Assembly (NCBI GenBank): GCA_041645035.1
Contig: JBAZQU010000006.1
Location: 1 to 47,498, forward strand
DNA: 47,498 bases
Source: 2-02-FULL-48-14 sp041645035
Lineage (GTDB): Bacteria; Patescibacteriota; Gracilibacteria; UBA1369; 2-02-FULL-48-14
Direction: 5' to 3'
Shown here: one piece after another, positions 1 to 7,774 of the stretch
Layout: each line of letters starts with the position of its first letter
Numbering within the stretch: the stretch's first letter is position 1
Made by a program: the position numbers and the translations under genes
The notes under the pieces: model-generated
Databases searched by the model: none
Seen by the model: only the letters and a program-made list of their open reading frames with translations
Told to the model about the DNA's origin: nothing

Positions 1-2
1 CG

Positions 3-95
3 GTTTTGGACGAGCGTTTAGCCAAGAAGCATGTGAAGAAGGCCAGCAAGAAAAAAACTCCCGTCAAGAAAGCACTCAAGAAAAAGGGGAAATAG
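3..95 (+). CDS. C-terminal end of a Lys-rich protein (partial)
   Basis: The open frame enters from the left edge and ends at TAG 93-95. The visible 30 residues are dominated by Lys with Ala and Thr (VLDERLAKKHVKKASKKK...). Such basic tails occur on DNA topoisomerase I, some ribosomal proteins and histone-like proteins in small bacterial genomes. Too little is visible to choose among them. It converges on purD and shares a bidirectional terminator with it. Confidence 0.6.
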   Translation, partial: VLDERLAKKHVKKASKKKTPVKKALKKKGK

Positions 96-175
96 AGGTT
101 TTGAATTGGCGGGAGTGGACAATCTAAGTGTTTTGGGTATAAAATGACGGAGACAGCCCGGAGTAACATTCTTTC

Positions 176-206
176 AAAAAGCCCTTCCAACTTGGAAGGG
201 CTTTTT
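176..206. terminator. Bidirectional intrinsic terminator
   Basis: A run of five A precedes the arm GCCCTTCCAA (181-190), which pairs with TTGGAAGGGC (192-201) and is followed by a T run (202-206). The A tract and T tract make it a Rho-independent terminator on both strands. It serves the plus-strand gene ending at 95 and the minus-strand purD operon ending at 244. Confidence 0.9.
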
Positions 207-243
207 GCTGTCTCTCGTTCAGTGGTGGACCTACTATGTAAAA

Positions 244-1557
244 CTATGCTCGCAATTCCTTCATGTGGTCCACTCGTTTTTGAATGAGCTCCGCCGTTCC
301 AATATCGTGGCGGAAAAACACGGGGCCTTTCACGCTGCCAACCGCGCCGGCTGCTAGAGCTTCCGCTTCTGCAAGAGTATTTCCAATACCTACAAACGCA
401 ATCGCGCGAGAGCCGGACAAATACAGGCCGTCTTCTTTTTGATCCACAGACGCGTAGTAAATTTTCACACTCTTCGGTACCGGGCCCACTTCAATTTTTT
501 CACCCTTGCATGGAGAAACAGGATAACCTTCCGGTACCACATATTTCACCACAGTCGCCTTGGCTTCGAATTCAACCGCCAGTTGGTCGAGAGTTCCGTT
601 CAAAATCGCTTCACACACGGTAATAAAATCAGTCTTGAGCAAAGGTAAAACATTCATCACTTCGGGATCGCCAAAACGCGCATTATATTCAATAAGTCGT
701 ACGCCATCCTTGGTGGTGATGAAACCGCCATACATAATCCCTTTGTAATAGTCACCGGTTTCTTCATACAAAGCTTTTGCGACCTTCACCGTGATTTCGT
801 GTGCTTCCTCCAGGTCTTTCGGTAGTAAAAAGGGAAGGGAGTGATTGGCATCGCTATACGTTCCCATCCCGCCTGTGTTGGGGCCGGTATCGCCTTCATA
901 AGCGCGTTTGTGATCCTGTACTGCGGGCATATCCACGACATGTGTCCCATCAACAAAACTCATGAGAGAAAACTCCTCCCCTATGAATTTTTCCTCCACT
1001 ATGGTGCGGCCAAATTTTTCAATGCAAGCCATCGCAAAAGCCACACCCTCTTCATAGGTTTTTAAATGTTCACCGGAAACCCGCACGCCCTTTCCACCCA
1101 TAAGGCCGTCTGCTTTCACCACGTAGTCGCCAAGTTCCTCCATATACTCGCGAAGTCCATCGGGGCTCGTGAAAACACGGAAGAGAGGATTCCCCGGAAT
1201 TTTATATTTTGCAACGAGATCGCGTGTGAAGGACTTTGAGCTCTCTAATTTGGCGAGCTCGTACAGGGGGGCTACACTCGGAACCCCCATTTCTTGCAAA
1301 ATATCCGCGGCCCCTTCGGCAATGGGATTTTCCGGACCGATAATAGCAAAATCCGGCCTAAAATCGCCGGCAAATTTTTTAAGTTCTTCAGAATTGAGCA
1401 ACGTATCAACATTGTGATAAACATTTGCCAACGCTTGAATCCCCGGATTTATCGCACTGGCAAAAATGGCAAGTTCACAACCCTGCGGACTGCGCTTCAG
1501 TGTTTCGGCGATGCAGTGTTCGCGCGCCCCGTTTCCAATAAGCAAGATTCGCTTCAT
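244..1557 (-). CDS. purD: Phosphoribosylamine-glycine ligase
   Basis: GARS, second step of de novo purine synthesis: ATP-dependent joining of glycine to 5-phosphoribosylamine. The 437 residues match the usual length. The N-terminus MKRILLIGNGAREHCIAE carries the GNGxREH motif. The ATP-grasp core includes VVKADGLMGGKGV (family GLAxGKGV), the DHKRAYEGDTGPNTGGMGTYS stretch and the metal-binding end EYNARFGDPE. Its ATG overlaps the purF stop by one base (TAATG), so translation is probably coupled. Channelling the unstable phosphoribosylamine from PurF to PurD gives this arrangement a clear logic. It is the last gene of the leftward tmk-folD-purF-purD operon. Confidence 0.97.
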   Translation of the reverse strand: MKRILLIGNGAREHCIAETLKRSPQGCELAIFASAINPGIQALANVYHNVDTLLNSEELKKFAGDFRPDFAIIGPENPIAEGAADILQEMGVPSVAPLYELAKLESSKSFTRDLVAKYKIPGNPLFRVFTSPDGLREYMEELGDYVVKADGLMGGKGVRVSGEHLKTYEEGVAFAMACIEKFGRTIVEEKFIGEEFSLMSFVDGTHVVDMPAVQDHKRAYEGDTGPNTGGMGTYSDANHSLPFLLPKDLEEAHEITVKVAKALYEETGDYYKGIMYGGFITTKDGVRLIEYNARFGDPEVMNVLPLLKTDFITVCEAILNGTLDQLAVEFEAKATVVKYVVPEGYPVSPCKGEKIEVGPVPKSVKIYYASVDQKEDGLYLSGSRAIAFVGIGNTLAEAEALAAGAVGSVKGPVFFRHDIGTAELIQKRVDHMKELRA

Positions 1558-3065
1558 TAAAGGAGGGGGATTTGATTTTGGAGCCCACCTGTCTCGTCAT
1601 CCTTGCGGAGTTCCTTATAAACAGCGCTACGACTTTCTTCTGCGGCACTTAGGAATTCTTCCGTCATGTCAGAGGTGGGATACTCGCCGTCAAAACAGGC
1701 CATACAAAAACGCTCAATTTCAGGATTTCCTTCACGCACGGCTTCCGCTAAATCTTCGAGTTCTTGGTAGAAGAGTCCATCAGCATTCAAAGCCAAAGCC
1801 GTTCCTTCGATAGTTAAAGTGTTAGCCACAAATTCTTTGCGGGAAGGCATATCAACTCCATACACGCAAGGATGGCGAAGGGGCGGTGCACAAGAAGCAA
1901 AATAAACTTTTTTCGCCCCCATTTGACGTACCATTTCTACGATTTTACGCGAAGTATTTCCTCGCACGATGGAGTCGTCTACCAGCAGAATATTTTTGCC
2001 TTCAATTTCGAGGCGAATAGGGTTGAGTTTGCGACGAATCGAATTCTGGCGTTTGACCTGTCCGGGCATAATAAAAGTGCGACCTACATAACGATTTTTC
2101 ACCAAACCCTCTCGGTATCTCACGCCGAGCGCATAAGCCAATGGAACGGCTGAGTGGCGTGAGGTACTGGGTACGGGGATAACTACGTCGATATCGATAT
2201 TGGCAGCCTTGATTTTTTTCGCGAGTTTTTCGCCCATGCGCAAACGAGCTTTATACACTGAGATATTATCAATAAGTGAGTCCGGACGAGCAAAGTAAAC
2301 GTATTCAAAAATGCATGGTGTGTAAATTGTTTTTTCGGCACAAATTTTGCTATGAATTCTGCCCTGCATGTCCACGAAAATTGCTTCCCCCGGTTTCAAG
2401 TCCCGAACGATTTCATAGCCGAGCACATCAAGCGCAACACTTTCGGATGCAAAAACAGTATCCGTATAAAGGTCGTCGTGTCGCGTTCCCATAATGAGTG
2501 GCCGGATAGCGTTAGGATCGCGGAAGGCCAAAAGACCGTATCCGGCGATCAGTGCGATAACGGAATAGGCGCCCTTAACTCGCTCAAAAACCACACTCAT
2601 CGCTTTAAAAATCCCTTCAGGTGTGAGCTCGTGGATTCCCAGCGCTTCAATTTCATAGGCAAGTACGTTGAGTAGAATTTCAGAATCTGATTGCGTATTC
2701 AAATGACGATGATTTTTCTTCATAACTTCTTCACGCAGTTGCTTGGTGTTGGTCAAATTCCCATTATGAATCAGCGTGATTCCAAAAGGAGAATTCACAT
2801 AAAAAGGCTGAGCCTCGGCGCTGTCATAAGTACCCGCGGTGGGGTAGCGTACGTGAGCCATTCCAATGCGACCCTGAAGTCGAACCAAATCCTCTGTCCT
2901 AAAAACATCACTGGCGAGACCATCTCCCTTTTTGATATGCATTTGTTGACCATCAAAAGTCACCATTCCCGCCGCATCCTGTCCACGATGCTGAAGCATC
3001 ATGAGCCCGTCATAGAGGTCTTGAGCGACGGGGGAGTTGGAATGAATGCCGATAATTCCGCACAT
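1557..3065 (-). CDS. purF: Amidophosphoribosyltransferase
   Basis: Glutamine PRPP amidotransferase, the committed step of purine synthesis. The protein starts MCGIIGIHSN, so Cys2 becomes the N-terminal nucleophile after Met removal, with no long propeptide. The glutaminase half has HRGQDAAG and HNGNLTN. The PRPP-binding loop is ILLVDDSIVRGNTS. Cysteines placed as in the Bacillus-type enzyme (TPCIFEYVYFARPDS near residue 250, CAPPLRHPC, and FCMACFDG near the end) suggest an oxygen-sensitive [4Fe-4S] cluster. At 502 residues it is a normal length. It overlaps purD by one base. The 43-base gap to folD contains a family A palindrome. Confidence 0.97.
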   Translation of the reverse strand: MCGIIGIHSNSPVAQDLYDGLMMLQHRGQDAAGMVTFDGQQMHIKKGDGLASDVFRTEDLVRLQGRIGMAHVRYPTAGTYDSAEAQPFYVNSPFGITLIHNGNLTNTKQLREEVMKKNHRHLNTQSDSEILLNVLAYEIEALGIHELTPEGIFKAMSVVFERVKGAYSVIALIAGYGLLAFRDPNAIRPLIMGTRHDDLYTDTVFASESVALDVLGYEIVRDLKPGEAIFVDMQGRIHSKICAEKTIYTPCIFEYVYFARPDSLIDNISVYKARLRMGEKLAKKIKAANIDIDVVIPVPSTSRHSAVPLAYALGVRYREGLVKNRYVGRTFIMPGQVKRQNSIRRKLNPIRLEIEGKNILLVDDSIVRGNTSRKIVEMVRQMGAKKVYFASCAPPLRHPCVYGVDMPSRKEFVANTLTIEGTALALNADGLFYQELEDLAEAVREGNPEIERFCMACFDGEYPTSDMTEEFLSAAEESRSAVYKELRKDDETGGLQNQIPLL

Positions 3066-3087
3066 AGAGTTGAAAAATGAGGGAATA

Positions 3088-3102
3088 CTGGGCTTCGCCC
3101 AG
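3088..3102. repeat. Palindromic repeat A, copy 1
   Basis: CTGGGCTTCGCCCAG is a six-base-pair hairpin with a UUCG-like loop between folD and purF. The same 15-mer occurs, reverse complemented, inside dut (5338-5352), and with one change inside the giant PKD gene (10684-10698). Flanks agree too (CTCC before, TCTCCC-like after, in the A2 orientation). See findings. Confidence 0.75.
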
Positions 3103-3108
3103 GAGGGA

Positions 3109-3966
3109 TTAGAGTTTAGCTTGTTTTTTTGCGGCTGTCACGGTGTTCATCAGAAGGCAAGCTACCGTCATGGGACCTACGCCGCCCGGAACCGGTGTGT
3201 AAGCGGACACTTTGTTTTTCATACCTTCTAAATCCGCGTCGCCGCACAGTTTTCCGTCTTCACCACGATGCATGCCCACGTCAATCACAATCGCCCCCGC
3301 CTTAACCATATCTGCGGTCAAAAACTTCGCCTTCCCAACGGCCACCACCACCAAATCCGCTTCGCGCGTATACTTGAGTAAATTTTTTGTTCGGCTGTGA
3401 CAACAAGTTACGGTAGCATCTCGGTTAAGTAGCATGACCGCCGTCGGCTTCCCAACAATATTACTGCGCCCGATCACTACTGCGTCCATTCCCGCCACGT
3501 CAATTTTATAAAAATCCAAAATCTTTGTGATTCCTTTGGGTGTGCATGGGGCCAGGTCTTCAAAATCCTTGCTCAGAAACATTTTCCCCACATTGTACGC
3601 ATGGAAACCATCCACGTCTTTATAAGGATCAATGGCCTTAATGATGAGCGGCGCTTCGATATGGTCGGGAAGGGGCAGCTGCACAATCATTCCGGTCACG
3701 CTCGCATCTTTATTCAGTTCATCGATTTTCTTCAAAAGCTCTGCTTGAGTTGTTTTTGCAGGCAAAGCCACTCGCTCACTCAGCATGCCCACTTTCTTAC
3801 AAGCCTCCTCTTTTTTGCCTACGTAAACCTGGCTGGCGGGGTCTTCACCCACCACAACTACAACCAACTTCGGCGAAATACCCTGGTCCTTCAGCGCAGC
3901 GACCTCTTTCGTCACCTCAGTGAGCAGAGAATCGGAAACCGCACGCCCATCGAGCACTTGTACCAT
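3109..3966 (-). CDS. folD: Bifunctional methylene-THF dehydrogenase/cyclohydrolase
   Basis: Interconverts 5,10-methylene-THF and 10-formyl-THF with NADP+, supplying formyl groups for purines and methylene-THF for thymidylate. The 285 residues match the family. Visible hallmarks are SQVYVGKKEEACKKVGM with the catalytic Lys, the QLPLPDH stretch, KDVDGFH, the Rossmann segment VVIGRSNIVGKPTA and the C-terminal signature PVPGGVGPMTVA. It lies between the dTMP kinase-like gene and purF on the same strand, consistent with one operon for one-carbon-dependent nucleotide synthesis. Confidence 0.97.
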   Translation of the reverse strand: MVQVLDGRAVSDSLLTEVTKEVAALKDQGISPKLVVVVVGEDPASQVYVGKKEEACKKVGMLSERVALPAKTTQAELLKKIDELNKDASVTGMIVQLPLPDHIEAPLIIKAIDPYKDVDGFHAYNVGKMFLSKDFEDLAPCTPKGITKILDFYKIDVAGMDAVVIGRSNIVGKPTAVMLLNRDATVTCCHSRTKNLLKYTREADLVVVAVGKAKFLTADMVKAGAIVIDVGMHRGEDGKLCGDADLEGMKNKVSAYTPVPGGVGPMTVACLLMNTVTAAKKQAKL

Positions 3967-3995
3967 TCGTTTCTTTTAAAGATGAGGGCTTCAGT

Positions 3996-4592
3996 TTAAC
4001 AGGGGAGATCCTTTTTGTCCAAGCTGGGTTCAACCAAGGACCAAATTAGCTCAGCCGTCTCCTCGATGCCGTCTCCCACCGGAACCTTAATCCAGCCATA
4101 TTTTTCACCAAGCTCCAAATGAACCTGCCGAGAGCGTTTCATAAATGCTTCATTACTTTCATGTATGTGTTGTCTTTCGGCCGCGTGACTAAAACGTTCA
4201 CCATCCAGCAAAATGGCAAGATTTTCTTTCGCCAGCCCTTCATTTAAAGTTTCCAACCAGTCGGTAGGAGCTCCTTTTACCGTTCCCCAGACCAAACCCG
4301 TCCCCGTATAATCTTCCGCTATCACGATTTTTCCTTCGGCTAACCATTTTTGCAAAGTAGGCTGGAATTGATATCGGTTGAGTGTGAACCACATTTGCAA
4401 TTCCTCTTCCGTGATACTTTGCGCATCGCCACTTCTTAAAAATTCATTCAAATAACGGCCCGTGGGCTCCACATCATAAACCGGATATTTAACGTAAACC
4501 GCATCTCGTCCCTCAATTTTTAAATGCTCCACCAGCCGCCTGGCCTGGGTGGTTTTTCCAATATTGTTGATACCGTAAATAGTGATGAACAT
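3996..4592 (-). CDS. tmk: Thymidylate kinase-like P-loop kinase
   Basis: Probably phosphorylates dTMP to dTDP. At 198 residues it has a TMK-like length. The P-loop is YGINNIGKTTQ (residues 6-16), followed by the TMK-type segment YPVYDVEPTGRYLNEFL. Two features are divergent: the usual GxDGxGKTT loop reads GINNIGKTT, and the DR(Y/F)xxSxxAYQ motif reads AEDYTGTGLVWG, losing the Arg. Substrate range could therefore differ from ordinary TMK (other deoxynucleoside or dNMP kinase). It is the first gene of the purine/folate operon, 29 bases upstream of folD, and its predicted promoter places transcription start on the ATG. Confidence 0.8.
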   Translation of the reverse strand: MFITIYGINNIGKTTQARRLVEHLKIEGRDAVYVKYPVYDVEPTGRYLNEFLRSGDAQSITEEELQMWFTLNRYQFQPTLQKWLAEGKIVIAEDYTGTGLVWGTVKGAPTDWLETLNEGLAKENLAILLDGERFSHAAERQHIHESNEAFMKRSRQVHLELGEKYGWIKVPVGDGIEETAELIWSLVEPSLDKKDLPC

Positions 4593-4598
4593 GTTTTT

Positions 4599-4627
4599 CT
4601 TATACTCAGAATTTGCACTTTACACAA
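4599..4627 (-). promoter_or_regulatory. Promoter of the tmk-folD-purF-purD operon
   Basis: On the minus strand, TTGTGT (4622-4627) is followed after 17 bases by TATAAG (4599-4604). The start site expected about seven bases after the -10 box coincides with the ATG at 4592, implying a leaderless mRNA. Confidence 0.55.
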
Positions 4628-4648
4628 GAACTCTCTCTAGCCTATACT
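4619..4648 (+). promoter_or_regulatory. Promoter of vapBC with overlapping operator
   Basis: TTTACA (4619-4624), an 18-base spacer, then TATACT (4643-4648). An inverted repeat CTATA-N6-TATAG (4642-4657) covers the -10 box and is a candidate VapB operator for autoregulation. No clear Shine-Dalgarno precedes the ATG at 4674. This promoter is back to back with that of tmk. Confidence 0.6.
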
Positions 4649-4673
4649 TATATATAGAGTAAATCCTATAAAT

Positions 4674-4919
4674 ATGTCTACAATGGAAACTACAAAAAAA
4701 CGCCAAGCTAATTTCCTAATCACGATAGAGACTCTCCATTTATTGAAGGATCATGTGCCTGCTCGGAAGCAAAGTGAATTCGTAGAACAGACTTTAGTCA
4801 AAGAACTCAAAAAAAAAGCATTTTTGAAAGCTATCAGAACAAGCAAAGGCGCCTGGAAGAATCATAAAGAGGACACAGAGCAGTTCATCCGTTCATTAAG
4901 AGCTTCCAAAAGAATATGA
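4674..4919 (+). CDS. vapB: VapB-type antitoxin
   Basis: 81 residues, basic, with an N-terminal stretch (RQANFLITIETLHLLKDHV) resembling a ribbon-helix-helix DNA-binding unit, followed by a charged helical tail likely to contact the toxin. Its TGA overlaps the toxin ATG (ATGA, 4916-4919), the typical antitoxin-first coupling. A second ATG at 4683 is an alternative start. Assignment rests mostly on the PIN-domain partner, since the antitoxin sequence alone is not diagnostic. Confidence 0.75.
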   Translation: MSTMETTKKRQANFLITIETLHLLKDHVPARKQSEFVEQTLVKELKKKAFLKAIRTSKGAWKNHKEDTEQFIRSLRASKRI

Positions 4920-5293
4920 TTTTTATTTTTGATACCGATGTGCTCATCGATATTTTACGCGATAAAAACGCGACCGTTCTTCAGGTTGAAGAATGGAGTT
5001 ACAAAGCTGATGTGCTTGCTTGTTCAATGATAACGATTGCTGAGATTTTTGCCGGCATGAGGAAGGGCGAAGAGAAAAAAACACGAGAGCTTCTCAACAG
5101 TCTCACTGTACTACCTCTTACTGTAAAAGTGGCAGAAACAGGCGGGCGACTTCAAAACGCAACGAAATCTCATCAACTACATTTGGATGACTGTCTAATT
5201 GCAGCCACCGCTCTAGAGAGCAACGCCACCCTATTCACAAAAAATGTGAAACACTACCCGTTTAGAGCATTAAGAGTGCGAGCGATAAGTTAA
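4916..5293 (+). CDS. vapC: VapC-type PIN-domain ribonuclease toxin
   Basis: 125 residues. PIN-domain acidic residues are visible in order: FDTDVLIDIL (first Asp, residues 5-14), IAEIFAGM (Glu about 42) and LDDCLIAATAL (Asp about 91). VapC toxins cleave RNA, often tRNA, when free of VapB. The ATGA overlap with the upstream gene supports a bicistronic toxin-antitoxin operon. The pair sits as an isolated plus-strand insertion between the minus-strand tmk operon and dut, consistent with a mobile module. Confidence 0.9.
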   Translation: MIFIFDTDVLIDILRDKNATVLQVEEWSYKADVLACSMITIAEIFAGMRKGEEKKTRELLNSLTVLPLTVKVAETGGRLQNATKSHQLHLDDCLIAATALESNATLFTKNVKHYPFRALRVRAIS

Positions 5294-5743
5294 CTACACA
5301 CCATCCGTGCTTCCAAACCCACCCCGACTTTCCCCCCCTGGGCGAAGCCCAGTCTCCCTGTCCACTTCCAACCAGTCAAACTTGTCCACTCGCACAAACA
5401 CGCCCTGGGCAATTTTTTCACCCCTTTCAACGGTTACAGCCTGGTTAGAAAAGTTATAGACCTGAATCTTGAGCTCATCTTCGGGACCGCAATAATCGTG
5501 ATCAATAATGCCAAAACCGTGTGGCTGAGTGAGCCCTTTTTTTCGAGGCGTGCTGCTGCGGGAAGCCACGATAAGCATATAGCCATTGGGCACTTCCACA
5601 ATTACATTGGCCGGGATCAGGTCGATTTTTCCGGGTTCAATGGTGGTTGTTTCCCTGGCGATCAGGTCAAAGCCCACACTTCCATTGGTTTCATAAACAG
5701 GGAGGGGGAGACTTTTATCAATTCTTTGAATGCGGACTTGCAT
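5294..5743 (-). CDS. dut: dUTP diphosphatase
   Basis: Hydrolyses dUTP to dUMP, keeping uracil out of DNA and feeding dTMP synthesis. All five trimeric dUTPase motifs are visible: VGFDLIARE (1), ASRSSTPRKKGL (2), GIIDHDYCGPEDELKIQVYN (3), RGEKIAQGVF (4) and the C-terminal GGFGST (5). The stretch between motifs 4 and 5 (TGLRPGG) is encoded by a copy of palindromic repeat A and appears slightly longer than in ordinary dUTPases. Length 149 is normal. The fused kinase/dCMP deaminase at 34.4 kb may supply dUMP by another route. Confidence 0.95.
   Translation of the reverse strand: MQVRIQRIDKSLPLPVYETNGSVGFDLIARETTTIEPGKIDLIPANVIVEVPNGYMLIVASRSSTPRKKGLTQPHGFGIIDHDYCGPEDELKIQVYNFSNQAVTVERGEKIAQGVFVRVDKFDWLEVDRETGLRPGGESRGGFGSTDGV
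5338..5352. repeat. Palindromic repeat A, copy 2, inside dut
   Basis: CTGGGCGAAGCCCAG lies in frame within dut, where it encodes TGLRPGG just before motif 5. It is the exact reverse complement of copy 1 at 3088-3102. Confidence 0.75.
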
Positions 5744-5773
5744 ACGCCCAGTCTACTGGACGCCGGCTCGATA

Positions 5774-5799
5774 TAAAAGCCCCACCTTTCGGCAGGGCT
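5774..5799 (-). terminator. Intrinsic terminator of the secE-rplA operon
   Basis: Read on the minus strand, AGCCCTGCC pairs with GGTGGGGCT (two G-U pairs) around a GAAA loop and is followed by TTTTAT. It lies 27 bases beyond the rplA stop and just upstream of dut, so it likely ends the ribosomal operon. Confidence 0.8.
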
Positions 5800-5825
5800 C
5801 TCAAGGGAAGCATAACGAGGCACTT

Positions 5826-6524
5826 TTAGAGTGCGCTAAGGGTTTCGTTCACAGTTACTTTAATGCCGGGCCCCATAGTTGGGCAGAGCGTAATGGAGTT
5901 GATGAAGTTACCTTTGATAGTGGCAGGTCGTTTTTCATTCACCGCTTTTAGATAAGCAGCGGCGTTTTCTTTGATTTGATCCGCGCTGAAAGAAGTTTTA
6001 CCAACCACATTGTGCAGATTTCCGAGCTTATCGTTACGGAATTCCACCTGTCCTTTGATCACTTCTCCGATTTTAGCTACGATATCCGGAGTAACCGTTC
6101 CTGATTTAGGATTAGGCATAAGCCCGGCCTGACCGAGTTGGCGAGCTACCTTGGCCAAATTTTTCATCATGTCGGGAGTAGCCACGGCAACATCGAAGTC
6201 GAGCCAGCCCTTTTCAATTTTTTCAATGAGTTCATCGGCTCCGGCCTCCATAGCTCCGGCTGCCTTCGCTTCCTTCACTTTATCTTCGCTCACAATGGCG
6301 ATCACGCGGACCGTTTTACCGGTTCCGTGGGGAAGACTCACCGTGGAGCGGAGCTGCTGTTCCGCCTGAGTAACGTCGATTCCAAGGTTCAAATGAATCT
6401 CAACAGACCCATCAAACTTACTGGTTGAGGTAGCTTTAACCAGCTCCGAAGCCTCTGTCAAAGAGTAATGCTTGTTTGCATCCATCTTCCCGAGAGCTTC
6501 TCGGTATTTTTTACCGTGTGCCAT
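5826..6524 (-). CDS. rplA: 50S ribosomal protein L1
   Basis: 232 residues, the full family length. Recognisable L1 features are the N-terminal MAHGKKYREA, the FDGSVEIHLNLGID segment, LPHGTGKTVRV, and the signature region GQAGLMPNPKSGTVT. L1 binds 23S rRNA at the stalk and can repress its own operon. Some Patescibacteria lack L1, so its presence is of some taxonomic use. It follows rplK after a 102-base gap with a short hairpin. The usual rplJ-rplL pair does not follow. Confidence 0.97.
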   Translation of the reverse strand: MAHGKKYREALGKMDANKHYSLTEASELVKATSTSKFDGSVEIHLNLGIDVTQAEQQLRSTVSLPHGTGKTVRVIAIVSEDKVKEAKAAGAMEAGADELIEKIEKGWLDFDVAVATPDMMKNLAKVARQLGQAGLMPNPKSGTVTPDIVAKIGEVIKGQVEFRNDKLGNLHNVVGKTSFSADQIKENAAAYLKAVNEKRPATIKGNFINSITLCPTMGPGIKVTVNETLSAL

Positions 6525-6601
6525 GTTAATGAGGTTATGTGGTTCAAGCGTATCGCTCTGGGCGAAACTCCCACCGGTTTAAATATAAGACAACAGGGAC
6601 G

Positions 6602-6616
6602 CTCGCCTTTGGCGAG
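6602..6616. other. Hairpin between rplK and rplA
   Basis: CTCGCC-TTT-GGCGAG gives a six-base-pair stem with a three-base loop 11 bases past the rplK stop. It has no T run, so it is more likely an mRNA structural element or attenuating hairpin than a terminator. Its role is not known. Confidence 0.4.
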
Positions 6617-6626
6617 TGGGCGAGAG

Positions 6627-7055
6627 TTACCACTCCACCTTTACACCCATACTTCGTGCAGTCCCGGCCATAATTTTCATCGCGGCATCAATATCGTTGG
6701 CGTTGAGATCCTCCATTTTAATCTTCGCAATTTCTTCGAGTTGAGCACGAGTGATAGTTCCAACCTTTTCCTTGTGGGGAACGGCTGAACCTTTCTCCAA
6801 ATTAATAGCTTTTTTAATCAAAACAGCTGCAGGAGCCTGCTTCATAATGAAAGTGAAGCTGCGATCCTCATAAATTGTGATGATGCAAGGAACCACGGTT
6901 TCTCCGAGTGCGCGAGTAGCCTCGTTGAACTTAGCGCAAAAATCTTGCAAATTCACCCCGTGTGGGCCTAGAGCGGTACCCACGGGAGGCGCAGGATTCG
7001 CCTTACCAGCGTTAATCTGCAACTTGACAATGGCTTGAATTTTTTTAGGTGCCAT
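6627..7055 (-). CDS. rplK: 50S ribosomal protein L11
   Basis: 142 residues, normal length. Clear family features: KLQINAGKANPAPPVGTALG near the N-terminus, GVNLQDFCAKFN, FTFIMKQAPAAVLIKKA, and the rRNA-binding C-terminal part ending KIMAGTARSMGVKVEW. L11 is part of the GTPase-associated centre. Upstream lies a composite B/C repeat rather than nusG directly. Confidence 0.97.
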   Translation of the reverse strand: MAPKKIQAIVKLQINAGKANPAPPVGTALGPHGVNLQDFCAKFNEATRALGETVVPCIITIYEDRSFTFIMKQAPAAVLIKKAINLEKGSAVPHKEKVGTITRAQLEEIAKIKMEDLNANDIDAAMKIMAGTARSMGVKVEW

Positions 7056-7060
7056 ATTAA

Positions 7061-7113
7061 CTGGTGTGGCTTTATGCCACGTTACTGCTTAGCCTCCGCT
7101 TCGCTGCGGCTTG
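7061..7113. repeat. Composite repeat B+C, copy 1
   Basis: The B part is GCTTAGCCTCCGCTTCG... at 7087-7113. The adjoining C part is the hairpin GTGGC-TTTAT-GCCAC (7066-7080) followed by GTTACTG. On the minus strand it lies between the stop at 7133 and the rplK start. The same order (B, CTAAGCARTAACG, GTGGC/GCCAC hairpin) is found at 15614-15704 and, as the C part alone, at 41352-41380. Confidence 0.7.
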
Positions 7114-7132
7114 TTTGAAATGCCCGGCGATT

Positions 7133-7759
7133 CTACAGAAGCGGACTTAGGCTGTCAAACACATTTTTCATCTTTTCATGGTAGCTTTGGCCGTATTCAA
7201 AGCCATAAATATCCGCGCCCGTCCGAATCACGAGGTGTACCGTCTTCACTTTAGTTTTGTGATTGAAGTAAAAACACGCATCCCCGTAATTATTAGCCTC
7301 ATTCACAGTCCCGATAGCCGTTAGGCTCATGGCACGTTCACGCAAAGCGAGATAACCTTGAAAACTACCGGTTTCAGTAGGGTATTTTATTTCATAAATG
7401 CTGCCGATATATTGCTCCCCGTCAAATAGATTCCATTGGTAGAGCGTGGCCTCATCTTGGTCGGCGAAGGAAATAAACTGGAAAACAAGTCCGGAAAAAA
7501 CAGTATCTTTGAGTACCGGGTCCAAAAAGCCGGCCTGCGTGAAGAGTTGAGAGCTTAAAGACGATTCCAAAACAGTCAAACTAGGGTCTTCTTCGCTTAA
7601 ATCTACCGGAACCGATTCAGCGTCACTAGTCTCTCCTTCAACCGGCAAAATCTCCCGGGAAGTTTCAAATTCGCTCAAATAATCATGATAAACAATATCC
7701 CCTACGATGAGAACCACCGAGATTGAAAGCAGAACCGAGAAGAGCGTGAGTTTCTGCAT
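7133..7759 (-). CDS. Membrane-anchored protein of unknown function
   Basis: 208 residues with one N-terminal hydrophobic segment (about residues 4-24, LTLFSVLLSISVVLIVGDIV) that should anchor it in the membrane, then an acidic linker (about 35-65) and an outward domain with several aromatic residues (TLYQWNLFDGEQYIGSIYEIKY). No family recognised. It sits between nusG and rplK, an unusual position because those genes are normally adjacent. It is preceded by nusG with a 15-base gap, so it is probably co-transcribed with the ribosomal genes. Confidence 0.75.
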   Translation of the reverse strand: MQKLTLFSVLLSISVVLIVGDIVYHDYLSEFETSREILPVEGETSDAESVPVDLSEEDPSLTVLESSLSSQLFTQAGFLDPVLKDTVFSGLVFQFISFADQDEATLYQWNLFDGEQYIGSIYEIKYPTETGSFQGYLALRERAMSLTAIGTVNEANNYGDACFYFNHKTKVKTVHLVIRTGADIYGFEYGQSYHEKMKNVFDSLSPLL

Positions 7760-7774
7760 ATCGAGCCTTAAAGG

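Noticed and set aside
5826..7055. Missing rplJ-rplL as a sign of a broken ribosomal operon
   Set aside because: A solid terminator follows rplA, and these genes are often located elsewhere in reduced genomes, so absence here means little.
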